Positions 40,720 to 48,850 of a stretch of 64,000 bases of DNA are shown here, one piece after another. Both the position numbers and the translations under genes were made by a program. The notes beneath the pieces are model-generated. The model was not told the DNA's origin. It did no database searches and saw only the letters and a program-made list of their open reading frames with translations. Numbering within the stretch: the first letter of the stretch is position 1; the number at the start of each line of letters is the position of its first letter. Source of the stretch: Thermococcus sp. AM4 (GTDB lineage Archaea > Methanobacteriota_B > Thermococci > Thermococcales > Thermococcaceae); NCBI RefSeq assembly GCF_000151205.2, contig NC_016051.1:1426001-1490000 (forward strand), in the 5' to 3' direction.

Positions 40720-41993
40720 CTCGAACAGCCGAACCCCACAGGGGTTGGGTCTCCCTTCACGTCGGGATTAATCTCGCGCGTCTTCTTTATCGAGGCCTTC
40801 AGGAGGTCCTTTTCGGTCAGGATTCTCTTCTTTCCGTCTTCAACGACCGCAACTCTGTCGGTACAGCTCAGGCACGGGTCTATTGAGGCAACAGCGACCA
40901 CGAAATCCGCGACCTGGTCGCCCTTAACACCCTCGGCAACCGCGAAGAGGTTCGGGAACGTCGGCTCCCTGGGCTTCCAGCGGAGGGGCTTGTCGCTTCC
41001 CTTCTTTCCGCGGACGTAGTGAATCAGCTCACCCCTCGGGGCCTCGTACCTTCCAATGCCCTCTCCGTCCACCATTATCCTGAGCTTGGCGACGAGAACG
41101 TTGTCCTTGGGGAAGGTCTTGATTTTTCCGTCGGGCATCTGGTCGAGGGCGTGCTCGATAAGCTCCAAACTCTGCCACAGCTCGCCCACCCTTACCGCCA
41201 TCCTGTCGAATACGTCTCCCCTCGGCCTCTCCCCGGTAACGTCCTGGGGCATGACGGGCTTTATTCCCAAATCTGGATAAACGCCGAGCCTCTCGCTCCA
41301 GCGCGCGTCGTCGCGGATTCCGCTTCCCCTTCCCGTCGGACCGACGGCTCCCTGTTCCAGCGCCACGCGCTTGCTTATAACAGCAGTGTCCCTGAAACGG
41401 GCCTCTATCGTCGGGTCGTGGAGGAAAATATCTTCAATCTGCGGGAAGACCTCCTTGTAGTACTTTATCATGTCGAGAATTATCCGCCTCCTCTTCTCGT
41501 CGATGTCCCTCCTGACGCCTCCGATGGTTACCATCGAGTAGTTGACGCGGTTTCCAGCAATTGCCTCAAGCGTGTCCATGACCTTTTCACGGGCGAGCCA
41601 GGTGAGGTGGAGCACGGTATCGTAGCCTATGTCGTGAGCTAAAACGCCGAGGTTGAGCAAATGACTGTGAATCCTCTCGAGCTCGCCGACGATTACGCGG
41701 ATGTACTCTGCCCTCTCGGGCACCTCTATTCCGGCCGCTTCTTCAACGGCCCTCGTGTAGGTGTGGTTGTGGGAGAAACTGCATATCCCGCACATTCTCT
41801 CGGCCAGATACATTATCTGGACGTAGTTCCTCCTGAGGGCTATCCACTGGATTCCGCGCAGGTTATAACCGAGCTTGACGTCAACGTCAACTATCCTCTC
41901 GCCGTCGAGGGTGAGTATGAACTTCTCGGGCTCCTCCAGACCGGGGTGAATCGGACCGAAGGGTATCTTGACCCAGTATTCAACCTTTGTCAT
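40716..41993 (-). CDS. mbhL: membrane-bound [NiFe] hydrogenase large subunit MbhL (NuoD-like)
   Basis: A 425-residue catalytic subunit. Both CxxC pairs that hold the NiFe site are present: Cys68 and Cys71 in ERMCGICSFSH, and Cys374 and Cys377 in IDPCLSCTDR. This distinguishes it from the related sulfur-reducing MBS/Mbx complex, in which part of the ligand set is lost. It reduces protons to H2. The chain extends about 48 residues beyond the second CxxC, with no His at the usual C-terminal cleavage point, in line with group 4 hydrogenases. The start overlaps mbhK by four bases. Confidence 0.95.
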   Translation of the reverse strand: MTKVEYWVKIPFGPIHPGLEEPEKFILTLDGERIVDVDVKLGYNLRGIQWIALRRNYVQIMYLAERMCGICSFSHNHTYTRAVEEAAGIEVPERAEYIRVIVGELERIHSHLLNLGVLAHDIGYDTVLHLTWLAREKVMDTLEAIAGNRVNYSMVTIGGVRRDIDEKRRRIILDMIKYYKEVFPQIEDIFLHDPTIEARFRDTAVISKRVALEQGAVGPTGRGSGIRDDARWSERLGVYPDLGIKPVMPQDVTGERPRGDVFDRMAVRVGELWQSLELIEHALDQMPDGKIKTFPKDNVLVAKLRIMVDGEGIGRYEAPRGELIHYVRGKKGSDKPLRWKPREPTFPNLFAVAEGVKGDQVADFVVAVASIDPCLSCTDRVAVVEDGKKRILTEKDLLKASIKKTREINPDVKGDPTPVGFGCSR

Positions 41994-42556
41994 GCTTTCT
42001 TCCCCCCTTTCAGGTAGTACGGATGCCCTGCGTTGTGCACCATCTCCTCGGGAACGCCCTTGTCGTCGAGGCGGAGTGGATAGATTCCTTCGGGGAAGTC
42101 GTCAGGCAGGAAGAGCCTCCTCTTGTCCGGTGCATTTTCAAAGTCTATTCCGACCATCTCCATTCCTTCCCTCTCGAACTGGAGGGCTATCGGAAATATA
42201 TCGCTGATGTCGGGGAGCGTTGGGTCGTCCTTCGGCGCGTGGACGTCAACTATGAGCGATACCGCCGGTGCGTCATCGTAGTAAATCACGAGATGACTGA
42301 GGAAGCCCAGCTCGTTCCCCCAGTCCTGCTCGATGCCTATCGAGTAGTGGGCCTCGCCGTCAAGCGTTTTTATGAACCTCATCAGCTCGCGGTAGCTTTC
42401 CCTGTCGATTCTCACCCAGACCCTCTCGCGCCCCCACTTGTTGGTCCTGACCTCAACCTGGGCGTTTGGAAAGCGCTCCGCTATCGCCTTCGCGACCTTC
42501 TCGGCTTTGGTTGGTTCTTTAACCTCGTTCGCCTCGTTAATGGGATTATCATTCAT
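41990..42556 (-). CDS. mbhK: membrane-bound hydrogenase subunit MbhK (NuoC-like)
   Basis: A 188-residue NuoC-family protein. A variable N-terminal helix (about residues 1-30) is followed by the 30-kDa-subunit fold, with HYSIGIEQDWGNELGFLSHLV and a tail carrying FEREGMEMVGIDFENAPDKRRLFLPDDFP, the family's C-terminal signature. It has no cofactor and helps join MbhL and MbhJ. It overlaps mbhJ by 8 bases and mbhL by 4. Confidence 0.93.
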   Translation of the reverse strand: MNDNPINEANEVKEPTKAEKVAKAIAERFPNAQVEVRTNKWGRERVWVRIDRESYRELMRFIKTLDGEAHYSIGIEQDWGNELGFLSHLVIYYDDAPAVSLIVDVHAPKDDPTLPDISDIFPIALQFEREGMEMVGIDFENAPDKRRLFLPDDFPEGIYPLRLDDKGVPEEMVHNAGHPYYLKGGKKA

Positions 42557-43076
42557 GTTCCTCCCCTCCCGGGACTTCTCCTTTCAGGATTTTAGCCAGC
42601 TTTTCCAGTGCCAAAACAACCCCATGTAGTATCGCCTCCGGTCTCGGCGGACAGCCCGGGACGTAAACATCCACCGGAATCACGTTGCTCAGCGGTGCGT
42701 TGGTGAAGGGGCTCTCGTAGAACACGCTTCCGCCCGTTGGGCACGAGCCGACGGCTATGACTATCTTCGGCTCTGGGGTCTGCTCGTAGACGAGCTTGAC
42801 CCTCTCAAGGCTCTGGTTGGTTACGGGCCCGGTTACGAGGAGTATGTCCGCATGTCTTGGACTGCCGACGAGCTTGACTCCGAAGCGCTCCGCGTCGTAG
42901 CGTGGCGTTAGAGCGGCTATTATTTCGATGTCGCAACCGTTGCACGAGCCCGTGTTCACGTGGAAGACCCAGGGGGATTTCCCGATGTAGCGACACAGCT
43001 GGGCGATTCTCTTCTCAAGCCTCTCGCGCTCCGATGAGTTTGAGTTGTTGGCGGGAACTGTTATTGCCATTCCCAT
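42549..43076 (-). CDS. mbhJ: membrane-bound hydrogenase small subunit MbhJ (NuoB-like)
   Basis: A 175-residue [4Fe-4S] subunit. Ligands of the proximal cluster are Cys45 and Cys48 (GSCNGCD), Cys112 (VGSCPTGG) and Cys142 (VPGCPPRPE). It delivers electrons to the NiFe centre of MbhL. An N-terminal stretch rich in Asn and Ser (residues 8-14) is a loose linker. The ATG follows the mbhI stop directly with no spacing. Confidence 0.95.
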   Translation of the reverse strand: MGMAITVPANNSNSSERERLEKRIAQLCRYIGKSPWVFHVNTGSCNGCDIEIIAALTPRYDAERFGVKLVGSPRHADILLVTGPVTNQSLERVKLVYEQTPEPKIVIAVGSCPTGGSVFYESPFTNAPLSNVIPVDVYVPGCPPRPEAILHGVVLALEKLAKILKGEVPGGEEHE

Positions 43077-43430
43077 TCACCCCCAGATGAGCAATACCCC
43101 CATCACGAAGGCCGTAACGATGACGAGGTAGCTCACGTAGTCGGTCAGCAGTCCGGTGTGGTCGGCCTTGAGGACGGTGAAGAAGCGCTTGAGTGCGTAA
43201 GTTAGCCCCCACATGACGTTTCTTCCCGTGTAGTGGCCCTCAAGGTGCTCGAAGCCTGGAATAACCTTGTCCGGGTCCTCACCGCTGATGAATATCTTCG
43301 TCCCGTCGCCAACTTCTTTCGTTCCCATTCCGCTCCTCTTCGCCCACTGGTCGAGGAGATACGCTAAGATGAGTCCGACGATGAAAACGAGGACGAAGTA
43401 AAGGGCATCCCAGTAGCCGAACATCTTCAC
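43077..43430 (-). CDS. mbhI: membrane-bound hydrogenase subunit MbhI
   Basis: A 117-residue protein with one helix at each end and a hydrophilic middle (GDGTKIFISGEDPDKVIPG, then HYTGRNVMWGL). It sits where MbhI of Pyrococcus furiosus lies, between the antiporter-like MbhH and the hydrogenase module, and is thought to bridge the two. The start overlaps the mbhH stop by 4 bases. Confidence 0.85.
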   Translation of the reverse strand: MKMFGYWDALYFVLVFIVGLILAYLLDQWAKRSGMGTKEVGDGTKIFISGEDPDKVIPGFEHLEGHYTGRNVMWGLTYALKRFFTVLKADHTGLLTDYVSYLVIVTAFVMGVLLIWG

Positions 43431-44968
43431 GCACCTCCCAGGACCGCGCTTATGTATGCCAGCTGGTTCTCAAGGGCCTTGACAGCTGGAATCATGACCT
43501 TGTCGCTTATCTGCCAGGGGAAGAGTCCCATGACGACTATCGCGACTGCGAGGATTATTATGGGCCAGAGCATGCTTCCCTCGGGGTCTCTGGCCTTCAT
43601 GACCCTCTCGTTCGGCCTGCCGAAGAAGGTGTAGAGCACCTTGACATAGGCGGCGGTACAGAATGCCGTTCCGATTATCGCTATCGCGCCGAGTATCGGG
43701 TTGAATATCGCCGAGCTCTCGTAGATGAGCCACTTGCTCGCGAAGCCGTTTAGCGGCGGCATTCCTATTATCGCGGCGGCTCCGATGAGGAAGGCGAAGG
43801 TGGTCTTCGGCATGGTCTTGGCCAGACCGCTCAGCTCGTTGAGGTCCCTCGTGCCGAGCTGGTGAATCACAACGCCCGCGATGAGGGAGAGGAGGGCCTT
43901 CATGAGGGCGTGGTTGAAGGTGTGGTAAATCGCTCCCGCCATCGCTATCTCGCCGGTCTGGCTTCCATAAGCGGCTAAGCCGATTCCGAGGCCCAGCAGA
44001 ATGTAACCTATCTGGCCGACCGAGGAGTAGGCGAGAAGACGCTTCATGTCGTTCTGGATTACCGCCATCGCGTTGCCGACGATGAGGGTTATGCAGGCGA
44101 AGATTATGATGACCCAGCCGACTGTCTTCATGCTGACGCTGTGCCCGTAGATGCTAAAGAGTATCCTGGTTAAAGCGTAGATTCCGCCTATCTTTATGAC
44201 GAGACCCGAGAGCATCGCGCTTATCGAACTCGGCGCGGCCGGGTGGGCGTCTGCCAGCCACATGTGGACCGGAGATGCACCGCTCTTGAAGAGGAGTCCT
44301 GCTATGAAGAGCGCCAGCGCGACCTTCGCCGTAACGGTTGGGTTCTGGGCGAGCTTAACAGCGAGATAGCTCATCGTCAGCGTTCCGTACTGGCCGTAGA
44401 GGAGCGCTATGCCGAGTAAGATGAACGAACTCGCTATCGAGCCGACGAACATGTACTTTATGCCGGCCTCGATGCCCTCCCAGGTGTCGTTTCTAAAGGC
44501 CACCAGCGCGTAGCTGGCGATGCTCATGATTTCGAGGAAGACGTAGAAGTTGAAGAGGTCGCCGGTTATCGCTATGCCCAGCATTCCGAGCTCGAGGATT
44601 ATGATGAGGGTGTAGTACTTGTCGAGGCCGGTGTCGTGCTTCATGTAGCCGAGGGAATAAACCACCGCGAGGAAGCCCACGAGCGTTACCATGAGGACCA
44701 TTATCGCGCCGAAGAGGTCGACCTCCCAGACTATCCTTATCGGGAAGTTAGCTTGGCCGAGCGGGCTCTTGGCTCCGAGGGTGTAGACGAGTATACCATT
44801 CTCCCAGACCGAGTAGAAGAGCGCCGAGCCCACCGCTAAGGTGGCGCCGGTGATTATGACTGCCCACGCCTCCCTCGCCTTCCTGCCGAGGAGGTTCACT
44901 ATCGGCATCGAGAACGCTCCGAAGAGCGGGATGATTATGAGGTAGGGAAGTATCTCGTGCCCGTTCAT
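43427..44968 (-). CDS. mbhH: membrane-bound hydrogenase antiporter-like subunit MbhH (MrpD/NuoL-M-N type)
   Basis: A 513-residue membrane protein with about 14 helices, related to MrpD and NuoL/M/N. Landmarks are LELGMLGIAITGDLFNFYVFLEIMSI (with the charged Glu/Asp positions), FKSGASPVHMWLADAHPAAP with the broken helix and conserved Lys/His, and FNHALMKALLSL. There is a single copy, as expected for Mbh; the sulfur-reducing Mbx complex has two. It carries the H+ channel. The start is a four-base overlap with mbhG. Confidence 0.94.
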   Translation of the reverse strand: MNGHEILPYLIIIPLFGAFSMPIVNLLGRKAREAWAVIITGATLAVGSALFYSVWENGILVYTLGAKSPLGQANFPIRIVWEVDLFGAIMVLMVTLVGFLAVVYSLGYMKHDTGLDKYYTLIIILELGMLGIAITGDLFNFYVFLEIMSIASYALVAFRNDTWEGIEAGIKYMFVGSIASSFILLGIALLYGQYGTLTMSYLAVKLAQNPTVTAKVALALFIAGLLFKSGASPVHMWLADAHPAAPSSISAMLSGLVIKIGGIYALTRILFSIYGHSVSMKTVGWVIIIFACITLIVGNAMAVIQNDMKRLLAYSSVGQIGYILLGLGIGLAAYGSQTGEIAMAGAIYHTFNHALMKALLSLIAGVVIHQLGTRDLNELSGLAKTMPKTTFAFLIGAAAIIGMPPLNGFASKWLIYESSAIFNPILGAIAIIGTAFCTAAYVKVLYTFFGRPNERVMKARDPEGSMLWPIIILAVAIVVMGLFPWQISDKVMIPAVKALENQLAYISAVLGGA

Positions 44969-45324
44969 CCCCTCAACCTCCTTAGAGCTCTCACGTCAAG
45001 GGTTCCGTAGTGGCGGTAGGCGTTTATCGTGAGCGCGACCGCGAGCGAGAGCACACAGACGCCGATGACTATGCTCGTAAGAACTAAGGCCTGTGGAAGC
45101 GGGCCGACCATCGGGTTTTTGAGAGTCTCGTAGCCGGTGTAAATCGGCGCGGTCGGGATTTCGTTGAGCTCTATGCGGTAGCCGAGGCTTATGAGGAGCA
45201 GGTGTATTCCGGAGTCTATGATGTCTAAAGCCAGAATCAGCTTGATGAGGTTCCTCTTCGCGAGGAAGGCATAAACTCCGAGGACTATGAGCAGGAAGGC
45301 CGTGATGAACTGAAACTGAATCAT
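44965..45324 (-). CDS. mbhG: membrane-bound hydrogenase subunit MbhG (MrpC/NuoK-like)
   Basis: A 119-residue protein with three helices, matching MrpC/NuoK: NLIKLILALDIIDSGIHLLLISLGY with a buried acidic residue, then LPQALVLTSIVIGVCVLSLAVAL. ATG 45324 overlaps mbhF's stop as ATGA and is preceded by GGAGGTGGAAG. An in-frame GTG nine bases upstream lies inside that site and is not used. Confidence 0.93.
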   Translation of the reverse strand: MIQFQFITAFLLIVLGVYAFLAKRNLIKLILALDIIDSGIHLLLISLGYRIELNEIPTAPIYTGYETLKNPMVGPLPQALVLTSIVIGVCVLSLAVALTINAYRHYGTLDVRALRRLRG

Positions 45325-45785
45325 GACTTCCACCTCCTGTAGAGCGCTATCGCGGTCAGCGCGCTGACGAGGCCCGTGAAGACCTTAAGGCCGACGGCGA
45401 GGTTCATTATGGGCAGGAATCCGGCGGAGAGAAGCGTTCCTGGCTTTCCGTTGAAGAACGGGCCGTTGTGCCAGAGCGTGTTGTAGAAGAACGCCACTCC
45501 CATTCCGAGCATCGCCGCGCCGAGAAAAGCCAGGCCGCCGATTCCCTCAAGCGCGGAGTACAGGTTCTTGTTGTAGTGCTTTCTCATCTCATCGAGGCCG
45601 AAGGCGACGAGGAACAGTATTCCCGCTCCGGCTATCGTCGCTCCTCCCTGGAAGCCACCTCCCGGTGTCAGGTGACCGTGCATGACTATGTATGCACCGA
45701 AGATGCCTATCAGCGGGATTATTGCCCTCGCCGAGGTCTTGACGATGAGCCCCATATCGCTACCGCACCTCGGCCTGCAAGTCAT
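45321..45785 (-). CDS. mbhF: membrane-bound hydrogenase subunit MbhF (MrpB-like)
   Basis: A 154-residue protein with four helices, matching MrpB: IIPLIGIFGAYIVMHGHLTPGGGFQGG is the family signature. The ATG at 45785 overlaps mbhE's stop as ATGA, as at the other junctions. A second ATG 30 bases on would remove the odd TCRPRCGSD start and begin at GLIVKTSARA, where many homologs start. I keep the coupled start but consider the internal one possible. Confidence 0.92.
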   Translation of the reverse strand: MTCRPRCGSDMGLIVKTSARAIIPLIGIFGAYIVMHGHLTPGGGFQGGATIAGAGILFLVAFGLDEMRKHYNKNLYSALEGIGGLAFLGAAMLGMGVAFFYNTLWHNGPFFNGKPGTLLSAGFLPIMNLAVGLKVFTGLVSALTAIALYRRWKS

Positions 45786-46078
45786 GCCTCATCCCTCCTC
45801 CAGGGCCTCAGAAGAGCAATCGCGCCGGCTATGGCCGTGAACAGGACGGTCGCCTCTCCAATCGTATCGTAGCCACGGTAGTCGAACACTATGTCGGTGA
45901 CTATGTTCATACCGCCGACTTCCTGGACACCGTGCTGGATGTAGTAGTTGTCGGTGTAGCGGAGGGCCAGCCACTCCTTCCCCCCTGGCCCGAAGACGAG
46001 GCCGTAGTTGGGGTTGGCTATGTAGAGCAGAACTCCGAGGATGAAGAGCAGTGAGAGGTAAGCGATTGTTCTCTTCAC
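45782..46078 (-). CDS. mbhE: membrane-bound hydrogenase subunit MbhE
   Basis: A 98-residue subunit with one N-terminal and one C-terminal helix around a soluble segment (TDNYYIQHGVQEVGGMNIVTDIVFDYRGYDTIGE). The latter part resembles the C-terminal end of MrpA. I use the GTG at 46078, which overlaps mbhD's stop as GTGA and has GGGAGGTGGAACC upstream, rather than the ATG 15 bases earlier, which lies within mbhD before that ribosome site. Confidence 0.88.
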   Translation of the reverse strand: MKRTIAYLSLLFILGVLLYIANPNYGLVFGPGGKEWLALRYTDNYYIQHGVQEVGGMNIVTDIVFDYRGYDTIGEATVLFTAIAGAIALLRPWRRDEA

Positions 46079-46338
46079 GGTTCCACCTCCCATCTCTCGG
46101 TCTTGGCTATGCCGTAAACCACAACTGCCGTAACCACACCGGCTCCAACCGCTGCCTCGGCTATCGCAACGTCCGGGGCGTGGAGCATGTAGAACTCAAG
46201 GCTGAGGAGCAGGCTCATCGCCGCGGACATGAGTGCAGCGGCGAGCAGGTCTCTAAAGCGAATCGTGAGGTAAGCCGTGATGAGAACGCCGATGAGGATG
46301 ATAGCCTGAATCGCCATGTCAATCGTGAGGGCGTTCAT
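46075..46338 (-). CDS. mbhD: membrane-bound hydrogenase subunit MbhD
   Basis: An 87-residue protein with three helices, corresponding to a fragment of MrpA (DUF4040): RFRDLLAAALMSAAMSLLLSLEF and HAPDVAIAEAAVGAGVVTAVVVYGI. The Asp and Glu in the last helix are part of the sodium-handling Mrp module. It overlaps mbhC and mbhE by four bases each, which is the dominant coupling pattern of this operon. Confidence 0.9.
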   Translation of the reverse strand: MNALTIDMAIQAIILIGVLITAYLTIRFRDLLAAALMSAAMSLLLSLEFYMLHAPDVAIAEAAVGAGVVTAVVVYGIAKTERWEVEP

Positions 46339-46706
46339 TCCGCACCACCCCCGAGCTTCTCCTCGTAGGCGTCAACGACCGCTTTGGCCGGCTTGTAACC
46401 GCTCAGGTGCGCGGCTTTCGCTATTGCATGCGCTCCAACGGGGTTCGTGAGGAGGAGCGCCACGAGGGCAACGAGGCTGTGAAGGGCCATCTGGAGGTAC
46501 TTGGGGTCGCCTGTAACGTGAAGCCGATAGAGGGCGTGGGTTACAACGGCCAGAACCGCGAATATCGTTCCGAAGGTCGTGCACTTGGTCGCTCCATGAA
46601 GGCGAGTGTAAACGTCCGGGAAGCGGATGAGGGCTATGCTTCCGAGGGTGTTGAACGTCAGACTGACCGCGAGGAAGGCGTAGATCAGATAGCTCACCGA
46701 ACTCAT
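46335..46706 (-). CDS. mbhC: membrane-bound hydrogenase subunit MbhC (MrpG-like)
   Basis: A 123-residue protein with three helices of MrpG type: LGSIALIRFPDVYTRLHGATKCTTFGTIFAVL is diagnostic, and the later part has TNPVGAHAIAKAAHLSGYKP. With MbhA, MbhB and MbhD-G it builds the Na+/H+ antiporter module that turns the proton gradient into a sodium gradient. The start overlaps mbhB by four bases. Confidence 0.94.
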   Translation of the reverse strand: MSSVSYLIYAFLAVSLTFNTLGSIALIRFPDVYTRLHGATKCTTFGTIFAVLAVVTHALYRLHVTGDPKYLQMALHSLVALVALLLTNPVGAHAIAKAAHLSGYKPAKAVVDAYEEKLGGGAE

Positions 46707-46966
46707 CTCAATCCCCCCTGGAGGTAGCGCGCTATTACAAGGGTTCCAATGTAGCTCAGGAAGGCGTAGACGATGGCTATGTCGATGTAAATCGTCCTGT
46801 CGTAGGCCGCTCCGAGGAGAACCATTCCAGCGACGACGAGCGTGTTGAGCGTATCAACTCCCACGACCCTGTCCGGGACCGTTGGACCTATCATGGCCCT
46901 CAGGATGCAGATCAATCCGCCGATCGCTACAACCAGCGCCGCGTAAAAGAACTCAGGGGCGATCAT
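46703..46966 (-). CDS. mbhB: membrane-bound hydrogenase subunit MbhB (MrpF-like)
   Basis: An 87-residue, three-helix protein matching MrpF: FFYAALVVAIGGLICILRAM, GPTVPDRVVGVDTLNTLVVAGMVLLG. The ATG at 46966 overlaps the mbhA stop as ATGA with AGGAGGTTGGG upstream. A longer in-frame reading to 46987 would run across that ribosome site and was discarded. Confidence 0.93.
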   Translation of the reverse strand: MIAPEFFYAALVVAIGGLICILRAMIGPTVPDRVVGVDTLNTLVVAGMVLLGAAYDRTIYIDIAIVYAFLSYIGTLVIARYLQGGLR

Positions 46967-47466
46967 TCTCCCAACCTCCTGGCCCACTTTTCGAAGGGTC
47001 CAGAAACCGGTTCGGAGTTTTCCGGCCTCTCAAGTCCGGGGGGGATGTTTATCCAGTGAACGTAGAGGGCCTTCTCATCGGGACAGGCGTCGATTGTGAG
47101 CGTTCCAGGCGTTAGCGTTATCGAGTTGGCCAGAATCGTGTACTGGGCGTCGTTTTCAAGCTCAACGGGGACCCTCACGATCCCTGGCCTTATCTTGCCC
47201 GTTATGACCCTGTAGGCAACGTCGAGGTTGGCCTTGACCATTCCCCAGAAAAGGACCGGAGCGTATGCAATTCCCAGAATCCACTTGGCAGGGTTGAGGA
47301 AGCGGCTGGCCCTTTCCCCGATCACGTCTTTCGTGGCGTATCCAACTATCGCCGCAAAGATCAGACCCGCTATTAGCTCCTGGCCGTTCCACAACATTCC
47401 CTTAGTCCCGGCCGTGAGTACGAGCCAGAGGACGTACGCAAAGAGGAAGGCAACCATGAAACCCAT
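46963..47466 (-). CDS. mbhA: membrane-bound hydrogenase subunit MbhA (MrpE-like)
   Basis: A 167-residue protein, first of the 14-gene operon, matching MrpE: two N-terminal helices, then VKANLDVAYRVITGKIRPGIVRVPVEL and ILANSITLTPGTLTIDA, typical of the family. ATG 47466 has GGGGTGAGGTGT upstream. A longer in-frame reading to 47517 adds residues with no family match and runs through a SurR-type site. Operon expression is probably under SurR and sulfur control, judging from the two 17-base sites upstream. Confidence 0.92.
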   Translation of the reverse strand: MGFMVAFLFAYVLWLVLTAGTKGMLWNGQELIAGLIFAAIVGYATKDVIGERASRFLNPAKWILGIAYAPVLFWGMVKANLDVAYRVITGKIRPGIVRVPVELENDAQYTILANSITLTPGTLTIDACPDEKALYVHWINIPPGLERPENSEPVSGPFEKWARRLGE

Positions 47467-47478
47467 ACACCTCACCCC

Positions 47479-47495
47479 AACTTTCAGTTTTAAAC
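47479..47495 (-). promoter_or_regulatory. SurR-type site, proximal (mbh promoter)
   Basis: Read on the minus strand this is GTT-TAA-AAC-TGAAA-GTT, a full match to the extended SurR consensus GTT-N3-AAC-N5-GTT. It lies 13 bases before the mbhA ATG, close to or just after the expected transcription start. SurR activates mbh genes in its reduced form and releases DNA when sulfur oxidizes it. Confidence 0.7.
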
Positions 47496-47591
47496 TCCCA
47501 AATTGCCCGATTTTCATTTATCCCCGTTCTAATTGGCTAAAAAGCTCTTAAAAGGCTTTTTCAAAGTTTAGAATTTGAAGCAAAAGTGGAG

Positions 47592-47608
47592 AACGTCCCG
47601 TTCTAAAC
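47592..47608 (-). promoter_or_regulatory. SurR-type site, distal (mbh/nadE intergenic)
   Basis: On the minus strand: GTT-TAG-AAC-GGGAC-GTT, a second full match to GTT-N3-AAC-N5-GTT. It lies 126 bases upstream of the mbhA start and 65 bases upstream of nadE on the other strand, so an activating position for mbh is possible. A near match (GTT-TAG-AAT) occurs at about 47571 on the plus strand. Confidence 0.7.
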
Positions 47609-47672
47609 CTATGGTGGAAATCCCAACCAAAAAAGGCTTAAGAGCGAGGGGGAACTTTCGAAGGGTGATCGG

Positions 47673-48437
47673 ATGAGGAAGCTGGATTACGGGGAGGTAA
47701 TCGAGAGGATCACCGCCTTCATTCGAGAAAAGGTCAACGAGGCCGGTGCAGGGGGTGTGGTGATAGGTATAAGCGGGGGAATAGACAGCGCCACGACCGC
47801 TTACCTTGCCGCCAGGGCCCTCGGGAAGGAAAAAGTTCTCGGCCTGATAATGCCCTACTACAAGAACCAAGACGTTGAGGACGCGAGGCTGGTCTGCTCC
47901 TCCCTCGGGATTGAATGCAGAGAGATAAACATCAAACCTATCGTTGATTCCTTCGTTTCCCAGCTCGGCTTCCAGCCCGATAAGAGAAGCCTCGGTAACA
48001 TAATGGCCAGAACGAGGATGATAATACTCTACGCTCACGCCAACGCCAAAAACTACCTCGTCCTCGGAACCAGCAACAGGAGCGAGTTCCTGACGGGTTA
48101 TTTCACCAAGTGGGGCGACGGGGCGAGCGACTACGCACCGCTCATAAACCTCTACAAGACCGAGGTCTGGGAAATAGCGAAGCTCATCGGCGTCCCCGAG
48201 AGAATAATCGAGAAGAAACCCACCGCCGGCCTCTGGGAGGGCCAGACCGATGAAGACGAGCTCGGCATAAGCTACCGCCTCCTCGACGAAATCCTCTGGC
48301 GCCTCGTGGATCTGAAGATGGAAAAGGGGAAGATAGCCGAGGAACTCGGAGTTCCCGTTGAGAGAGTTGAGTACGTTGAGAACCTCGTGAGGAGGAGCGA
48401 GCACAAGAGAAGACTTCCCCTCGGCCCCGAGTTTTGA
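47673..48437 (+). CDS. nadE: NAD+ synthetase (ammonia-dependent)
   Basis: A 254-residue enzyme that amidates nicotinic acid adenine dinucleotide to NAD+. The PP-loop is [20 protein letters not shown], and the later [22 protein letters not shown] and [16 protein letters not shown] blocks are diagnostic. No glutaminase domain is present, so ammonia is the nitrogen donor. ATG 47673 follows AGGGTGATCG. It is divergent from the mbh operon, and its upstream region holds the SurR-type sites. Confidence 0.95.
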   Translation: MRKLDYGEVIERITAFIREKVNEAGAGGVVIGISGGIDSATTAYLAARALGKEKVLGLIMPYYKNQDVEDARLVCSSLGIECREINIKPIVDSFVSQLGFQPDKRSLGNIMARTRMIILYAHANAKNYLVLGTSNRSEFLTGYFTKWGDGASDYAPLINLYKTEVWEIAKLIGVPERIIEKKPTAGLWEGQTDEDELGISYRLLDEILWRLVDLKMEKGKIAEELGVPVERVEYVENLVRRSEHKRRLPLGPEF

Positions 48438-48459
48438 TTTCATTTTCCAAATGCAAACC

Positions 48460-48468
48460 TTTATATAG
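48460..48468 (+). promoter_or_regulatory. strong TATA box of the TRAM gene
   Basis: TTTATATAG with an A-rich BRE (GCAAACC) just before it. It lies about 80 bases upstream of the TRAM start codon, so the transcript should begin near 48488 and carry a leader of roughly 55-60 bases, which is long for this genome. Confidence 0.7.
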
Positions 48469-48485
48469 TCTCCCGGCAACTCAGC

Positions 48486-48522
48486 TTGGGACTCTTCTCG
48501 GAGTCTTTCGGAGGAGCCCCAA
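48486..48522 (+). other. 5' leader with two mutually exclusive stem-loops (TRAM gene)
   Basis: TTGGGACTC (48486-48494) can pair either with GAGTC (48501-48505) in a small hairpin or with GAGCCCCAA (48514-48522) in a longer stem with one mismatch. Only one structure can form at a time. The predicted transcription start lies at the edge of the left arm. A regulatory role in the leader is inferred. Confidence 0.4.
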
Positions 48523-48544
48523 TACTGGAAAGTTGGTGTTAGGT

Positions 48545-48760
48545 ATGTATGGAGACAGATTTGGTGGATATGGAAACGAAGCCCCGGTCAAGGTTGGGGA
48601 GAGATACAGGGTTAAGATCGAGAGCCTTGGTAAGGGCGGTGACGGCATCGCCAAGATCAAGGGGTTCGTTATCTTCGTCCCGAACACCCAGGTCGGGGAC
48701 GAGGTTGAGATCGTTATAAACTCCGTTAAGAGGAAGTTTGCCTTTGCTCAGGTTATCTGA
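48545..48760 (+). CDS. TRAM domain protein (small RNA-binding protein)
   Basis: A 71-residue protein consisting almost entirely of a TRAM domain: [24 protein letters not shown], then [31 protein letters not shown]. The Gly-rich N-terminus (GDRFGGYG) may aid RNA contact. In methanogenic archaea, free-standing TRAM proteins are abundant RNA chaperones that respond to cold. The strong TATA box and structured leader here fit a highly expressed, post-transcriptionally controlled gene. ATG 48545 follows GGTGTTAGGT. Longer in-frame readings upstream would cross the promoter. Confidence 0.9.
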   Translation: MYGDRFGGYGNEAPVKVGERYRVKIESLGKGGDGIAKIKGFVIFVPNTQVGDEVEIVINSVKRKFAFAQVI

Positions 48761-48779
48761 GTTCAATCTCACGTCTCAC

Positions 48780-48805
48780 GCCCTCACGGGCTTCCCTACT
48801 TTTTT
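48780..48805 (+). terminator. hairpin and T-run terminator after the TRAM gene
   Basis: GCCC-TCAC-GGGC (48780-48791) is followed within nine bases by TTTTTT. It lies about 20 bases beyond the TRAM stop codon and before the MoaD gene. A second T-run occurs at about 48811-48817. Confidence 0.55.
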
Positions 48806-48850
48806 GACAAACTTTTTTAGACCGCCTGAGAAGTTTAGCCGGTGATGGTC

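Noticed and set aside
39287-47466. Alternative assignment of the operon to the sulfur-reducing MBS/Mbx complex
   Set aside because: MbhL keeps all four NiFe-binding cysteines and there is only one large antiporter-like subunit, which fits Mbh hydrogenase.
47568-48479. Minus-strand open frame opposite nadE
   Set aside because: Shadow of the NAD synthetase gene; also crosses the SurR-type sites.
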